The notes: generated by a model not told the origin, from the letters alone. DNA of 64,000 bases from Paenibacillus radicis (ex Xue et al. 2023) (GCF_024722015.1 NZ_JANQBD010000017.1:1-64000), one strand, 5' to 3'. Positions 17,659 through 26,753 are shown, counted from the stretch's first letter. Translations and numbers: made by a program.

Positions 17659-18671
17659 TACCGCACCTCCCCTTCTTCTGCATACACATGTCGCAGCGTG
17701 TCCTCCGGCAATGGAAAAGGGGCTTGCTCTGCATAACGTGTAGCATCATTAATTTCCTGCTTCAGCTGCTCCAGCAATTCCGCTTCCTGTTCATCGCTCC
17801 ACAAGCCGCAATCAACGAGATACTTCCTATATTTCGGAATTCCATCCTTCGCACGATTTTCTTCCACTTCTTCCTTCGTACGGTAGAGCATATCGTCATC
17901 GGATGTGGAATGCGGGGATATACGGTACATTACTGCCTCGATCAATGTAGGGCCTTCGCCGCGGACTGCACGCTCACGTGCTTCCTTCATAACGCGATAA
18001 ACCTCCAAAGCGTCGTTTCCATCTACCTTAATCCCCGGAAAACCATATCCGGCCGCACGCTCTGCTATACTTCCAGAAATCTGCTTATGAAGAGGAACCG
18101 ATATGGCATATTGGTTATTCTCACACATTAATATAACAGGCAGTTTATGAACACCGGCAAAATTGCAGCCCTCATGGAAATCGCCTTGATTACTTGAGCC
18201 TTCTCCGAAGGTTGCGAAGGATACAAAATCCTGCTTCTTCATTTTTGCAGCCAAAGCAAATCCGACAGCATGCGGGACCTGCGTTGTTACTGGGCTTGAG
18301 CCCGTTACAATATTGAGCTTTTTATGGCTAAAATGTCCAGGCATCTGCCTTCCACCGCTGTTCGGATCCTCTGCCTTCGCAAATACTGAAAGCATTAATT
18401 CCTTAACAGACATACCCACAGAGAGTACAAACCCATAATCACGGTAATAGGGCAGGAAATAGTCTTTGCCTTGCTCCAAAGCAAAAGCAGCTGCCACTTG
18501 AGCAACCTCTTGACCAATACCGGAAACGTGAAAACCAATTTTCCCTGAACGCTGCAGCAAAAATCCCCGCTCATCAAACTTTCTTGCTTTTTGCATAAAT
18601 CTATACATCTCAACTGCGCGCTCGTCAGACAGTCCAAGCTTGCGGTGCTTTGATAATTGTCCAATAGACAT
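17658..18671 (-). CDS. bkdAA: Branched-chain 2-oxoacid dehydrogenase E1 alpha
   Basis: Alpha subunit of E1, carrying the thiamine-diphosphate and Mg2+ site. The 337-residue protein has the ThDP motif GEGSSNQGDFHEG followed by CENNQYAIS, and the phosphorylation-loop-like YRISPHSTSDD region typical of E1 alpha. GGGGG precedes the ATG at 18671. It lies 129 bases after lpdV, giving the same lpdV-bkdAA-bkdAB-bkdB order as Bacillus subtilis, although the ptb-bcd-buk genes of that cluster are not present in this window. Confidence 0.94.
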   Translation of the reverse strand: MSIGQLSKHRKLGLSDERAVEMYRFMQKARKFDERGFLLQRSGKIGFHVSGIGQEVAQVAAAFALEQGKDYFLPYYRDYGFVLSVGMSVKELMLSVFAKAEDPNSGGRQMPGHFSHKKLNIVTGSSPVTTQVPHAVGFALAAKMKKQDFVSFATFGEGSSNQGDFHEGCNFAGVHKLPVILMCENNQYAISVPLHKQISGSIAERAAGYGFPGIKVDGNDALEVYRVMKEARERAVRGEGPTLIEAVMYRISPHSTSDDDMLYRTKEEVEENRAKDGIPKYRKYLVDCGLWSDEQEAELLEQLKQEINDATRYAEQAPFPLPEDTLRHVYAEEGEVR

Positions 18672-18800
18672 GGGTGCAACCCCCTTCTAACATCCATAAT
18701 TATTACTAGGTACTAATACTTACCTCTATAAGTATATTATAAACCGTTTTAAATATGAACACAATTTTTATAATGAATAAATGAACCGCCAACTTCGCTA

Positions 18801-20222
18801 TTATATCCCAATTGCACGGCCATCCACGGCCAGCATAGCTTCTCCTAATGCTTCAGACAGCGTTGGATGTGGATGAATCGTTTGTCCGACCTCCCATGGG
18901 GTTGCATCCAATACCTGGGCAAGAGCAGCTTCGGAAATATAATCAGTTACATGGGTGCCAATCATATGTACACCAAGGATATCATTCGTTTGCTTATCTG
19001 CAATGACCTTAACAAACCCGTCGGAGTCGCCATTAATCAAAGCTTTTCCAAGCGCAGAAAAAGGAAAGCGTCCCACCTTAACCTCGTGTCCCCGCTCTAT
19101 TGCTTGCTGCTGTGTCCAACCAATAGAAGCCGCTTCTGGACGCGTATAAATGCAGCGTGGCACTTGATGCGCTCCGAACGTATGAGGTTTCAGCCCGCTT
19201 GCGTGTTCCACTGCAATAATACCTTCATGACCAGCGACATGGGCAAGCTGCAGTCCGCCATTAACATCGCCGATAGCATATATGTGTGATTCGGTAGTCT
19301 GCATGAACTCATTAACGCGAATCGCACCCTTGTCGAGCTTAATATCTGTTCCTTCCAGTCCGATTCCTTCTACATTGGCTTGACGTCCGACACTTACCAA
19401 TACCTTGTCCGCATGGAGCTGCTGCTGCTCGCCCTTGCGTTCAACCTGCACGGTTACTTGACCTGCTTCGACTCTAGTGTCTTCCGCTATAACGCGGGCA
19501 TCGGTCAGCACTTGAACTCCCCTCTTCTTGAGAATCCGCTCCATTTCTTTGGAGATGTCAGCATCCTCCGTCGGCAGCAGCCGTGGAGCATACTCAATAA
19601 CCGTCACTTTAACACCAAAGTCACTTAACATGGAGGCCCACTCTACACCAATAACGCCGCCTCCAACTATGATTATCGAGGAAGGTAATGCTTCCAGCTC
19701 CAACGCTTCATCACTGCTAATAATGAAGCTGCCGTCCACGTTTAAGCCGGGCAGCTGCCTAGGTCTCGATCCAGTTGCAATGATCAGCTTGTCAGGTGTC
19801 AGCGTAATAATCTCCCCATCGTCTTGCTCTACGGATACAACTCCGCTTCTCGGTGAAAATATCGAAGGACCGATGATGCGCCCATTGCCATAAAACACTT
19901 GTATCTTATGCTTGCTCATCAAGTACTGAACACCTTTATGTAGCTGTTCCACTATGTCGAGCTTGCGTGATTGTACTTTGGGAAAATTTAATTGTACGGA
20001 GGAAGCCTCAATACCGTATTTATCGCTAGCAAGCATGGTTGCGTACACTTCTGCACTGCGCAGCAATGCCTTACTAGGAATACAGCCGCGGTGTAAGCAT
20101 GTCCCTCCGAGTTTTTCGCGTTCCACGATGGCAACCGTTTTTCCTAGTTGTGCGGCCCGGACGGCTGCTATATATCCTCCCGTTCCTCCTCCGAGGATGA
20201 CGATGTCAAAAGCTTGCGTCAT
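18801..20222 (-). CDS. lpdV: Dihydrolipoyl dehydrogenase (E3)
   Basis: FAD/NAD flavoprotein that reoxidises the E2 lipoyl groups. The 473 residues contain the FAD fingerprint GGGTGGYIAA near residue 11, the redox-active disulfide GGTCLHRGCIPSK, the NAD-binding GGGVIGVEWA, the second FAD motif AIGDVNGG and the C-terminal HPHPTLSEALGE with the catalytic His-Glu. GGAGG precedes the ATG at 20222. Two tandem leader hairpin repeats lie upstream. Gene context makes it the E3 of the branched-chain complex rather than of pyruvate dehydrogenase. Confidence 0.94.
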   Translation of the reverse strand: MTQAFDIVILGGGTGGYIAAVRAAQLGKTVAIVEREKLGGTCLHRGCIPSKALLRSAEVYATMLASDKYGIEASSVQLNFPKVQSRKLDIVEQLHKGVQYLMSKHKIQVFYGNGRIIGPSIFSPRSGVVSVEQDDGEIITLTPDKLIIATGSRPRQLPGLNVDGSFIISSDEALELEALPSSIIIVGGGVIGVEWASMLSDFGVKVTVIEYAPRLLPTEDADISKEMERILKKRGVQVLTDARVIAEDTRVEAGQVTVQVERKGEQQQLHADKVLVSVGRQANVEGIGLEGTDIKLDKGAIRVNEFMQTTESHIYAIGDVNGGLQLAHVAGHEGIIAVEHASGLKPHTFGAHQVPRCIYTRPEAASIGWTQQQAIERGHEVKVGRFPFSALGKALINGDSDGFVKVIADKQTNDILGVHMIGTHVTDYISEAALAQVLDATPWEVGQTIHPHPTLSEALGEAMLAVDGRAIGI

Positions 20223-20240
20223 ATATTTTCAACCTCCTAT

Positions 20241-20312
20241 GAATTTTGCGCAGCAATAGCTACTTTGTAAGCATTAGCTGAAATTTGCGTAGCAAAAGGT
20301 ACTACATAAGCA
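20241..20312 (-). repeat. Leader hairpin repeats, copies 3 and 4 in tandem
   Basis: TTTTGCgcaGCAAtagctac..GTAAGC at 20243-20274 and TTTGCgtaGCAAAaggtac..ATAAGC at 20284-20312. They are tandem versions of the repeat seen before yqzK, fur and argR. Confidence 0.55.
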
Positions 20313-20459
20313 TTATGCTTAATCTATGATTCTCCTATTGTAACCTTATTTCATGTGATAAATATAGTACAATTTGCGAAAGATGAATGAAATATGGACA
20401 ATAATATGGTACTTTAAAACATGTAGTTTTGCACTATGCAGGAAGAAAAGGAGCCCGGC

Positions 20460-20729
20460 ATGAAAGTTATGATTGCCCGTTTTATCGCTGTATTGATGTT
20501 AGTTATTCCCGGAATTATGGCTACTTACGGATTTTTAGCAATGAAAGATGCTTGGTTCGCCCAGTTCGGAGCAATTGAGGCGAATCCTCATATACAATGG
20601 GGAAAGCTGGTCATTGGATTGATCTTATTTTTGGCAGGGGTTTCTTACCTCGGCGGGTGGATTTTCTTCCGTGACCGCAAGCGCAACTATGTCGCTCCCC
20701 GCTTTAAAGTAAAGCGTAAAAGACAATAA
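20460..20729 (+). CDS. DUF2627 membrane protein (YqzF-like)
   Basis: 89-residue membrane protein of the DUF2627 family, recognised by MIARFIAVLMLVIPGI, NPHIQWGKL and GGWIFFRDRKRN. Two hydrophobic helices (about 6-24 and 45-65) are followed by a strongly basic cytoplasmic tail (RFKVKRKRQ). ATG at 20460 follows AAAGGAGCC. It is divergent from lpdV; the family often sits beside the bkd genes in Bacillales. Function unknown. Confidence 0.85.
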   Translation: MKVMIARFIAVLMLVIPGIMATYGFLAMKDAWFAQFGAIEANPHIQWGKLVIGLILFLAGVSYLGGWIFFRDRKRNYVAPRFKVKRKRQ

Positions 20730-20769
20730 AAGCCTTCACCAAAGATGGTGCGGCTCCTATGTAACTCTT

Positions 20770-20800
20770 TTGAAAAACTCCAACAAGGAGTTTTTCTTCT
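20770..20800. terminator. Bidirectional terminator
   Basis: AAAAACTCC-aacaa-GGAGTTTTT between the convergent DUF2627 gene and the glycosyltransferase operon. Confidence 0.75.
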
Positions 20801-20897
20801 TTATGTTCACTTCTTTTCAATACTTTCGGGAAGAAACATACGGAATTCTTTACTGTAAATGTCCTTGATACCGCTGCAGCAGCTTTTTCGGCTAAGC

Positions 20898-21764
20898 TCA
20901 TCCTTGTCGACCCAGGAGATCAAACCAATGAAGCAAACGGTTACGTTCTATAAGAGTACTCAGTGAAGTTCGCCATGTCAATAAATGTAAAAAGAGCAAC
21001 AAGATCAGTAGAACTGTTTGCAACATCCACCCTGCAGAGAGAATTGCCCAGCAGCCCGCTGCAAAGCCCAACATATTCGCTCCCGTGTCACCCAGCATCA
21101 GCTTCCCCCGCAAATCCGGTCCAAACAGTAGGATAGCCCCGATCATCAAAGGAAGTATAAAGGGTAAAAGCCACAGCCCAAAATGGTCAGCAGAAAATAG
21201 CATAATAACAGACAAGGCAAAAAAACATTTCAATGCACGCCCAGGCCGTAAATCCAATAAGTTCATCCCATTCGTCATAAGCATGAGCAAAAGAGTGCAG
21301 CAGCCCCACTGTATAAAGGATAATTCCGTTAGCTGCAGCACAAACACCATTGCAGTTATTGCTGTTCCTCCCGCTTTTAACAGCCCAGTGCTTACCAGCC
21401 TACGATCCTTCCACAGCCTCCAATGTTCTGCAATTCCTTTTACTTCCTTAATTCCAACAGCATCGTCAATAAAGCCTAATAAGGCTATTACGCTAAGACT
21501 CATTGAATATGCCAAAAACTGGTCGTAGTGCTGGGCTAAATATGAAGCGTCTGTTCCCAATAACCTTCCTTCAGCCGATATGATTACCGTCTCCACCAAC
21601 AAAAGAAGCCATAGCAGCAAACCGCATGCTGTTGGAATTGCTTCCCCCAGGTAATTCCTGTCGAATAATCCATGCGCGTCCATAAACCTTGTCACCAAGG
21701 GCAGCAAAGCTAAGCCTACCAGTGCCAGTACTCCGCATTGAAGCATTATTCCCACTATCAGCAT
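20898..21764 (-). CDS. MraY/WecA-like glycosyl-1-phosphate transferase
   Basis: Polytopic membrane enzyme of glycosyltransferase family 4, expected to transfer a sugar-1-phosphate from a UDP-sugar to undecaprenyl phosphate or a related lipid. The 288 residues hold about eight helices. The Mg-binding LGFIDDAVG, the NGMNLLDLRPGRALK segment and the GDTGANMLGF motif are all present. The ATG overlaps the end of the GT2 gene by seven bases. At 288 residues it is shorter than typical MraY (~320). Together with the GT2 and SteA genes it may build a cell-envelope glycan (inference). Confidence 0.8.
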   Translation of the reverse strand: MLIVGIMLQCGVLALVGLALLPLVTRFMDAHGLFDRNYLGEAIPTACGLLLWLLLLVETVIISAEGRLLGTDASYLAQHYDQFLAYSMSLSVIALLGFIDDAVGIKEVKGIAEHWRLWKDRRLVSTGLLKAGGTAITAMVFVLQLTELSFIQWGCCTLLLMLMTNGMNLLDLRPGRALKCFFALSVIMLFSADHFGLWLLPFILPLMIGAILLFGPDLRGKLMLGDTGANMLGFAAGCWAILSAGWMLQTVLLILLLFLHLLTWRTSLSTLIERNRLLHWFDLLGRQG

Positions 21765-22462
21765 ATCGGCTCAGTCCAACGCCGCCATAAGGTTTCTCCG
21801 ACTGCACACAGTTGTTTACCACGATGCAGCCAGCCCTGCATATCCCGTCCCGTTTCCCTATGTGCAAATGGAATCATCAGCTCCTGCACCTTGTAGCCTA
21901 ACTTCACCGCATCTATGGTCAGTCCAACCTCTACGCCAAAGCCACCGGAAACTCGGCCGATCCGCTCCATCACTTCCCGTTGAATTGCCCTTTGTCCAGA
22001 TAATGGTGCCGTAGCTTCAAATCCAGACAACCGGTATACTCCGTGCTTCGCCAGCATTCTGACAAAGCCCAGACCCCCCCGTTTTTTTGCTGCAGGCAGT
22101 CGTGCAATGACCATATCCGCTTGTTTAGCACGAATAGGTGCAATAAGATTATGAAATTGATTCGCAGTTGCTCCCAAGTCAGCATCCAGAAACACTAGTA
22201 CACTCCCTCGTGATGCGATTCTTCCAGTATTCATTGCAGCCCCTTTACCACAACGATAAGGATGGCGAACAATTAGATCCGCCCAAGGCACAGCTCTGGA
22301 ATAGGTTTCATCTGTACTTCCATCATCAACAACAATCAACTCGCAAGAATAGTCTTTTGATTCTTCGTCGGCTGACTTATAGACAGCTTTCAACGTTTCA
22401 GCAATATACATTTCCTCATTCCAAGCAGGGATAATAATGGATACATGCTGCTTTATTTTCAT
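21758..22462 (-). CDS. Family 2 glycosyltransferase
   Basis: GT-A fold glycosyltransferase, 234 residues. Visible features are SIIIPAWNEE at residues 9-18, the nucleotide-binding VVDDGSTDET, the metal-binding FLDADLGAT and an acceptor-side loop with SGQRAI. No membrane anchor is obvious, so it probably acts at the inner membrane face with the MraY-like partner that overlaps it. GGGGAAGGGG lies upstream of the ATG at 22462. Sugar and acceptor are unknown. Confidence 0.88.
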   Translation of the reverse strand: MKIKQHVSIIIPAWNEEMYIAETLKAVYKSADEESKDYSCELIVVDDGSTDETYSRAVPWADLIVRHPYRCGKGAAMNTGRIASRGSVLVFLDADLGATANQFHNLIAPIRAKQADMVIARLPAAKKRGGLGFVRMLAKHGVYRLSGFEATAPLSGQRAIQREVMERIGRVSGGFGVEVGLTIDAVKLGYKVQELMIPFAHRETGRDMQGWLHRGKQLCAVGETLWRRWTEPIC

Positions 22463-22507
22463 ATATGAATCCCCTTCCCCTAAAAACGAGTCCTTTACAG
22501 CTCTGCA

Positions 22508-23542
22508 CTAATTGGAATCCCTTTGAGCTTCAGTTAATCTCGCTATTCCTTTGGCATCAGTCAGCTTATCACCAACTTTCATACGGACAAGAATAGTGCT
22601 GCCCATTCCTTGTCTGCCTTTTTCCAGAAAATCATACATACTGCTATGTAAGCCGACTGTCACAATTTGTTCGCACTGATGGTCGTAGGATAGCAGCAAG
22701 GCCATATCCTCACTAGTCCCATATGAAGACAATGACACTGCATGGAGACCCATTGCTTCCAGCCGTTCCATACCAGGCGCTTCACCATTGTTGTAGGCAT
22801 GTACGATAAGCTCAGCGCCGCAATGCAAAGCTGAATCTGATACGCTATCCATATCGCCAATAATAATATCGGGTACATAACCTTGCTCCAACAGTGCGTC
22901 AGCTCCGCCATCCACACCAATGAGAACGGGATGTTGTCGTCTTATGTATCCGCTAAGTGCTGCCAGGTCTTCTTTATACTCCCGACCTCGTACGACGATA
23001 AGAACGTGCCTACCTGCCAATACGGTACTCATTTCCAGACATTGCAGCGGCCTAAGAACAACTTCTTTTTCAAGCTGAGCATAGGCTAATGTATTATCAA
23101 TAAACTCACGCAATTGTTCATGCAGAAAATTTTGGGCAGAAGTATTTAAATGCAGCCACTTTTCTATTGTAAAAACATTACACGGAATAATTAATTCATC
23201 GCCCACTACGATTTCATCATTGTTTATCATGAGCTCTTTATGGTTTAAAATCATAGGAAACCAAATGGGCTCTATCTCAACAATCGGGATACCACTTTTC
23301 AATAATAGTAAGGGACCGTATCCGGGAGTTTTACCTGACATCGTTTGACCAGCATTAATAACCGCCCTAACACCGGCTTGGATTAATCCATCCGCAGCCA
23401 ATTCATCCAGATCGTCATGGTGTATGACAGCGACGCTTCCTGGCGATATATGCATAAGCAGTCTTTTGGTTAACCGATCCGCTTGTGCTATCCCTTTGGT
23501 AACCTTGGAATGCTGAAGTGAATGCCTTTTGCTTACTGCCAT
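22508..23542 (-). CDS. steA: SteA-like cytokinetic-ring protein
   Basis: 344-residue protein similar to SteA (COG4825), named in corynebacteria for a role at the division ring with SteB. It contains a thiamine-pyrophosphokinase-like domain: ISPGSVAVIHHDDLDE near the N-terminus, GQTMSGKTPGYGPLLLL, VDGGADALL, then DIIIGDMDSVSD. The long hydrophobic C-terminal segment seen in some homologues is absent. It is followed after 45 bases by the GT2 gene, suggesting one envelope-related operon. The ribosome binding site at the ATG (23542) is weak. Confidence 0.8.
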   Translation of the reverse strand: MAVSKRHSLQHSKVTKGIAQADRLTKRLLMHISPGSVAVIHHDDLDELAADGLIQAGVRAVINAGQTMSGKTPGYGPLLLLKSGIPIVEIEPIWFPMILNHKELMINNDEIVVGDELIIPCNVFTIEKWLHLNTSAQNFLHEQLREFIDNTLAYAQLEKEVVLRPLQCLEMSTVLAGRHVLIVVRGREYKEDLAALSGYIRRQHPVLIGVDGGADALLEQGYVPDIIIGDMDSVSDSALHCGAELIVHAYNNGEAPGMERLEAMGLHAVSLSSYGTSEDMALLLSYDHQCEQIVTVGLHSSMYDFLEKGRQGMGSTILVRMKVGDKLTDAKGIARLTEAQRDSN

Positions 23543-23699
23543 CGATCAGCACTTCGCTTTCTCCTGCCACCTCCGTTTTGCAAAGTTAATCCGATTCTGC
23601 ATTTGAGGTGCTGGCATTAATATGACTCCATTTCTATTTTCTGTCTAAAGAATCATTCTCATGCATGAAACAAAATCTATTTAAGAAATTTGAATACAT

Positions 23700-23738
23700 A
23701 AAAAAACAAACCTAGGCTTGTTTCACCTGGTTTGCCCT
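23700..23738 (-). terminator. Intrinsic terminator
   Basis: Minus-strand CAAACCAGG/CCTAGGTTTG stem followed by a run of seven T, downstream of the gene ending at 23757. Confidence 0.7.
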
Positions 23739-23756
23739 TGTCAATCTACTATTCAT

Positions 23757-24032
23757 TCAAAGCTTCAAATCTCCCTGGAACCAGTTCGCATATTCGGTAG
23801 CAGCTAATTTTTCTAAAACGTAGTCCTTTATGAGTGCGCGTTCTTCTTGCTTGAAGCTATACTTGCAGTCATTTCCGTTAAAATACAACCCAAGCTCCTG
23901 AACAGTCCCATCCTGCAATGTGTCCAATTGAACCACATAAAGCTCGTCAGGTTCATCTGCAAAACGACAGCCCGCAATTATAGTCAATTGACCACTCTGT
24001 ATGGATTCTAACTCGCAATAGTCGAAAATCAT
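23757..24032 (-). CDS. Hypothetical protein, 91 aa
   Basis: Soluble acidic protein of 91 residues with no recognised family. GGAGG precedes the ATG at 24032, and a good terminator follows. The middle (DELYVVQLDTLQDG) looks beta-rich; the C-terminus is helical and ends NWFQGDLKL. It marks the start of the accessory zone downstream of the steA cluster and is divergent from the 109-aa gene. Confidence 0.65.
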   Translation of the reverse strand: MIFDYCELESIQSGQLTIIAGCRFADEPDELYVVQLDTLQDGTVQELGLYFNGNDCKYSFKQEERALIKDYVLEKLAATEYANWFQGDLKL

Positions 24033-24098
24033 AATTAAACCTCCATTTTTTGTAAATTAAACCGATTGATCAACAATATTCTACAATTTATGCATTTT

Positions 24099-24112
24099 TA
24101 CTATGCTATAAT
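24099..24112 (+). promoter_or_regulatory. Extended -10 promoter
   Basis: TGC-TATAAT at 24104-24112, an extended -10 with no clear -35, 32 bases before the ATG of the 109-aa gene. Confidence 0.5.
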
Positions 24113-24143
24113 AAGGTCAATCTTAGCGTAAGGAGTAGGGACA

Positions 24144-24473
24144 ATGCAAAATATATGTCAAAAAATTGTTCGGGTTCAGAATGGTCTGATAACGGAAATT
24201 TATGATGGACTAATGTATCGCGACTTCACTGATAACGATACCGCATTGAAGGAACTTTTGATGGATGACATTGGATTGGATTTCGATTTCATATTAAACA
24301 CTTACGAGAAGCTTATCCATGATTTATCCGTCTCCTTTCCCCAGCTTCAAGGCTTTATTAATGAACAGCTTCCCGACGGTTGGTTAGTTAGGGCCGAACA
24401 ACGCTATTCGGATACTCAGTCCCTTCTCTCCCCTCTCCTAATGTCAGACAAGCATGCAAAAACCTCTCAATAA
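24144..24473 (+). CDS. Hypothetical protein, 109 aa
   Basis: Soluble 109-residue protein, no family recognised. GTAAGGAGTAGGG precedes the ATG at 24144, with an extended -10 promoter upstream. The sequence is acidic through the middle (DFTDNDTALKELLMDDIGLDF cut by helical segments) and ends in a Ser/Leu-rich tail. No membrane helix, cysteine motif or signal peptide. Confidence 0.65.
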   Translation: MQNICQKIVRVQNGLITEIYDGLMYRDFTDNDTALKELLMDDIGLDFDFILNTYEKLIHDLSVSFPQLQGFINEQLPDGWLVRAEQRYSDTQSLLSPLLMSDKHAKTSQ

Positions 24474-24549
24474 CTTGAATGACTTAAATCCATTACATTA
24501 AGAACATAACTTCTTATAGGTCAAGAGCTTGCTTCTTCGAAGTTCAGGA

Positions 24550-24588
24550 AAGTCCGACGGTTCCTTTAAGCCGGTGGGCTTTTTCTAT
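24550..24588 (+). terminator. Probable terminator
   Basis: GTCCGACGG pairs imperfectly with CCGGTGGGC, followed by TTTTT. Confidence 0.5.
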
Positions 24589-24670
24589 GTGCTTTTTTTA
24601 TTTCTTTTCCACAAACATTCCTTGACAGGAATATTCCTAATGACGTATATTGAAAACATGATTGCTGCCC

Positions 24671-24820
24671 AACCCGTTCAAGGAGCTTGACACCATGCTG
24701 GAATCCTACCGACGAATTTGGGACGAAAGATTCGATTGATTGGACAATTATCTGCACGAGCTGCAAGGAAAGGAAGTGAATAACGAAGATTTGAAACATG
24801 CATCTCAACAGAAAAGGTAA
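24671..24820 (+). pseudogene. Remnant of an ArsR-family regulator (C-terminal end)
   Basis: A decayed frame reads NPFKELDTMLESYRRIWDER, then FD, a TGA stop, and continues in frame LDNYLHELQGKE to a TAA at 24820. This matches the usual C-terminus of ArsR repressors encoded beside SRPBCC (AHSA1) proteins. The N-terminal helix-turn-helix part is missing and the TGA probably replaces CGA (Arg). The intact SRPBCC gene lies 0.5 kb downstream, separated by the DoxX gene, which supports a former regulator-effector unit. Confidence 0.6.
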
Positions 24821-24856
24821 TACTGAATCTATGGATTTACTTACCCAGGGGAGGGA

Positions 24857-25255
24857 ATGATAATTAAGATGAAAAAATTAACAATTGGCTATTGGATCTG
24901 TACAATACTGATGGTAGCATTAATGGGTGTGGGAGCTATTCCAGATTTATTGTCTGTTCCCGATGCAGTAACATTATTTGCACATTTAGGTTATCCCGCT
25001 TACCTGCTCCCATTTCTGGGTGTTGCCAAAATACTAGGGATCATAGCGATTCTTGTTCCAGGCTTTCCTAGAATTAAGGAGTGGGCTTATGCCGGCTTGG
25101 TTTTCGATTTAGCCGGTGCCGCGTATTCGACCTTGGCTGTGGGTGACCCTCCTATAGGACTTGTGTTTTTCCTGATAGGATTCCTTGTCATATTTGGATC
25201 TTACTTTTTATACCACAAAAGACTTAAGTCAGCTCACCTGAAAAATACCAAATAA
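24857..25255 (+). CDS. DoxX-like membrane protein
   Basis: Four-helix integral membrane protein of 132 residues resembling the DoxX-like family. Hydrophobic segments lie at about 8-28, 47-66, 75-93 and 98-117, with the LPFLGVAKILGIIAIL and PRIKEWAYAGLVFDLAGAA patterns typical of the family. GGGGAGGG precedes; either the ATG at 24857 or the one at 24869 could be used. DoxX-like genes often accompany SRPBCC proteins and an ArsR regulator, as here, where the regulator is broken. Biochemical role unclear. Confidence 0.8.
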   Translation: MIIKMKKLTIGYWICTILMVALMGVGAIPDLLSVPDAVTLFAHLGYPAYLLPFLGVAKILGIIAILVPGFPRIKEWAYAGLVFDLAGAAYSTLAVGDPPIGLVFFLIGFLVIFGSYFLYHKRLKSAHLKNTK

Positions 25256-25313
25256 ACTTAACCATTATGGAGTTTCATTATTAAAAAACAAGCAAAATTT
25301 GGAGGGACTAAAT

Positions 25314-25817
25314 ATGTCGGCAACAAATCATGATAGTGAATTGGTAATAACACGCATCTTCAATGCTCCTCGTGAGCTAGTGTTCAAAGTCTGGACTGAG
25401 GCAGAGCATCTAAAGCACTGGTGGGGACCAACTGGTTTTTCAATTCATGTTTCCAAGTTCGATATTCGCCCAGGAGGTATATTTCATTACAGTATGAAAT
25501 CCTCCGAAGGCCATGAAATGTGGGGTAAGTTTGTATTTCACGAGATTATCTCGCCGGAGAAGCTCGTTTTCGTCAACTCTTTCTCCGATCCAGAAGGCAA
25601 TACAGTCCGTCCACCCTTTAGTGAAACCTTTCCAATAGAAATCCTCAATGTTCTGACCTTTACAGAGAATGAAGGCCAAACAACATTAACTATGCACGGA
25701 GGACCTGTAAACGCTACGGAAGAGGAACTCCAATTCTTCAACTCCATGCGCGGCTCCATGCAACAAGGATTTGCAGGCACCTTCGGTCAGCTCGATGAAT
25801 ACCTTGCGAAGCTTTGA
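25314..25817 (+). CDS. SRPBCC (AHSA1-type) domain protein
   Basis: 167-residue protein with the START/SRPBCC helix-grip fold of the Aha1-related group, which binds hydrophobic ligands. Diagnostic stretches are ITRIFNAPRELVFKVWTEAE, HLKHWWGPTGF and LVFVNSFSDPEGN, then the C-terminal helix starting GSMQQGFAGTFGQLDEYL. ATG at 25314 follows GGAGGG. It follows the DoxX-like gene after 58 bases; a terminator lies just downstream. Ligand unknown. Confidence 0.88.
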   Translation: MSATNHDSELVITRIFNAPRELVFKVWTEAEHLKHWWGPTGFSIHVSKFDIRPGGIFHYSMKSSEGHEMWGKFVFHEIISPEKLVFVNSFSDPEGNTVRPPFSETFPIEILNVLTFTENEGQTTLTMHGGPVNATEEELQFFNSMRGSMQQGFAGTFGQLDEYLAKL

Positions 25818-25838
25818 GCCAATACTTGTTATGTTCAA

Positions 25839-25870
25839 CGTCGGGATACTGATATCCCGACGTATTTTTT
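25839..25870 (+). terminator. Intrinsic terminator
   Basis: Perfect stem CGTCGGGATA-ctga-TATCCCGACG followed by TATTTTTT. Confidence 0.85.
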
Positions 25871-25946
25871 ACTTTTTCAACATATAAGTAAAACAGCTAA
25901 TGGTTTTTATTGGTATGTACATCACTTTGTAGCCTTAACGCCATGT

Positions 25947-25984
25947 AAAATACCCAATAAATCAAAAGATTTATTGGGTGAGAT
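25947..25984 (-). terminator. Hairpin terminator of nucB (shared hairpin, copy 1)
   Basis: ACCCAATAAATC-aaaa-GATTTATTGGGT then GAGAT on the plus strand. The same hairpin with conserved GAGAT flank terminates both spo0A ends (30629-30666 and 55759-55796). Confidence 0.75.
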
Positions 25985-26011
25985 GACAAGGATGGATTAA
26001 ACAAACTATTA

Positions 26012-26452
26012 TCAATTAACAAGAATCTTAACCTTTGTCCCATCCTTATACTTATCAAGTTGATTGCTAACCCAAGATCCTGCACCCCGATTATCAGAAG
26101 GGTTTATGTACTTAATATCTGCACCTTTTCCACCTTCAGCACACATTGCCATAGGAAACTCATCACGATCTAAATTTGGTTTTGTAGGAATGCCTTTAAG
26201 CGACTCTTTTCGATTTGCTTCTGCACCCTTTCGATCAATTGTACAAATTGGGGACTCTCCATGGCTTATTGCTTCTTTTATATGTGCAGCTGTTTCAGGA
26301 AATCGCTCCGATGGGAAGATGATAATATTCGTTACTTCAGTATCGTTGTATGAACTACTCGTTGGAACCACAAATAGTTCGGGTTTATAAATATAGAGCA
26401 GTACAATAATACTTAAAAGAACTAGAGTAAGAAGTTTTGATTTATTTTTCAT
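26012..26452 (-). CDS. nucB: NucA/NucB-type extracellular DNase
   Basis: Secreted or membrane-anchored non-specific DNase; NucB of Bacillus is made in the mother cell during sporulation. The 146 residues have an N-terminal hydrophobic signal/anchor (about 8-24), then ICTIDRKGAEANR, the catalytic region DRDEFPMAMCAEGG and SDNRGAGSWVSNQL, which are hallmarks of the family. AAGGGAT precedes the ATG at 26452. Its terminator is the same hairpin used after spo0A, which is striking given their distance. Confidence 0.9.
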   Translation of the reverse strand: MKNKSKLLTLVLLSIIVLLYIYKPELFVVPTSSSYNDTEVTNIIIFPSERFPETAAHIKEAISHGESPICTIDRKGAEANRKESLKGIPTKPNLDRDEFPMAMCAEGGKGADIKYINPSDNRGAGSWVSNQLDKYKDGTKVKILVN

Positions 26453-26517
26453 TTTGATTATCCCTTGAAGTCATTTTTTATGAATGTAACTGATAATTCC
26501 ACATCATAAACTCAGTT

Positions 26518-26703
26518 TTATTGAATATGCAGACCTGATCTTTGTTTAATCATCAGAATTTTTTCTTTCTGTACTTTAATAGCCATTCTGTAATGTTCCA
26601 ATTGTTTTAAAAATACTGCATACTCTTCTTCAGCTTCCTTAAGAACGGCTTCTGCTTCAATCAGCTTTAATCTCAAGTCTTCTCTTGCTGCTATATCATC
26701 CAA
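26518..26703 (-). CDS. Hypothetical coiled-coil protein, 61 aa
   Basis: 61-residue protein, almost entirely charged helix (LKLIEAEAVLKEAEEEYAVF), probably a coiled coil. TTG start at 26703 is seven bases after GGAGGAG. No family recognised. It lies between nucB and a membrane protein, all on the minus strand. Confidence 0.6.
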   Translation of the reverse strand: MDDIAAREDLRLKLIEAEAVLKEAEEEYAVFLKQLEHYRMAIKVQKEKILMIKQRSGLHIQ

Positions 26704-26753
26704 TAGGGCTCCTCCTCATATATTCACCGCAAAGTTTATAGATCGAGTTTATC

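Noticed and set aside
20704..20901. Minus-strand frame of 65 codons after the MraY-like gene.
   Set aside because: Runs through a terminator into the DUF2627 gene; composition not protein-like.
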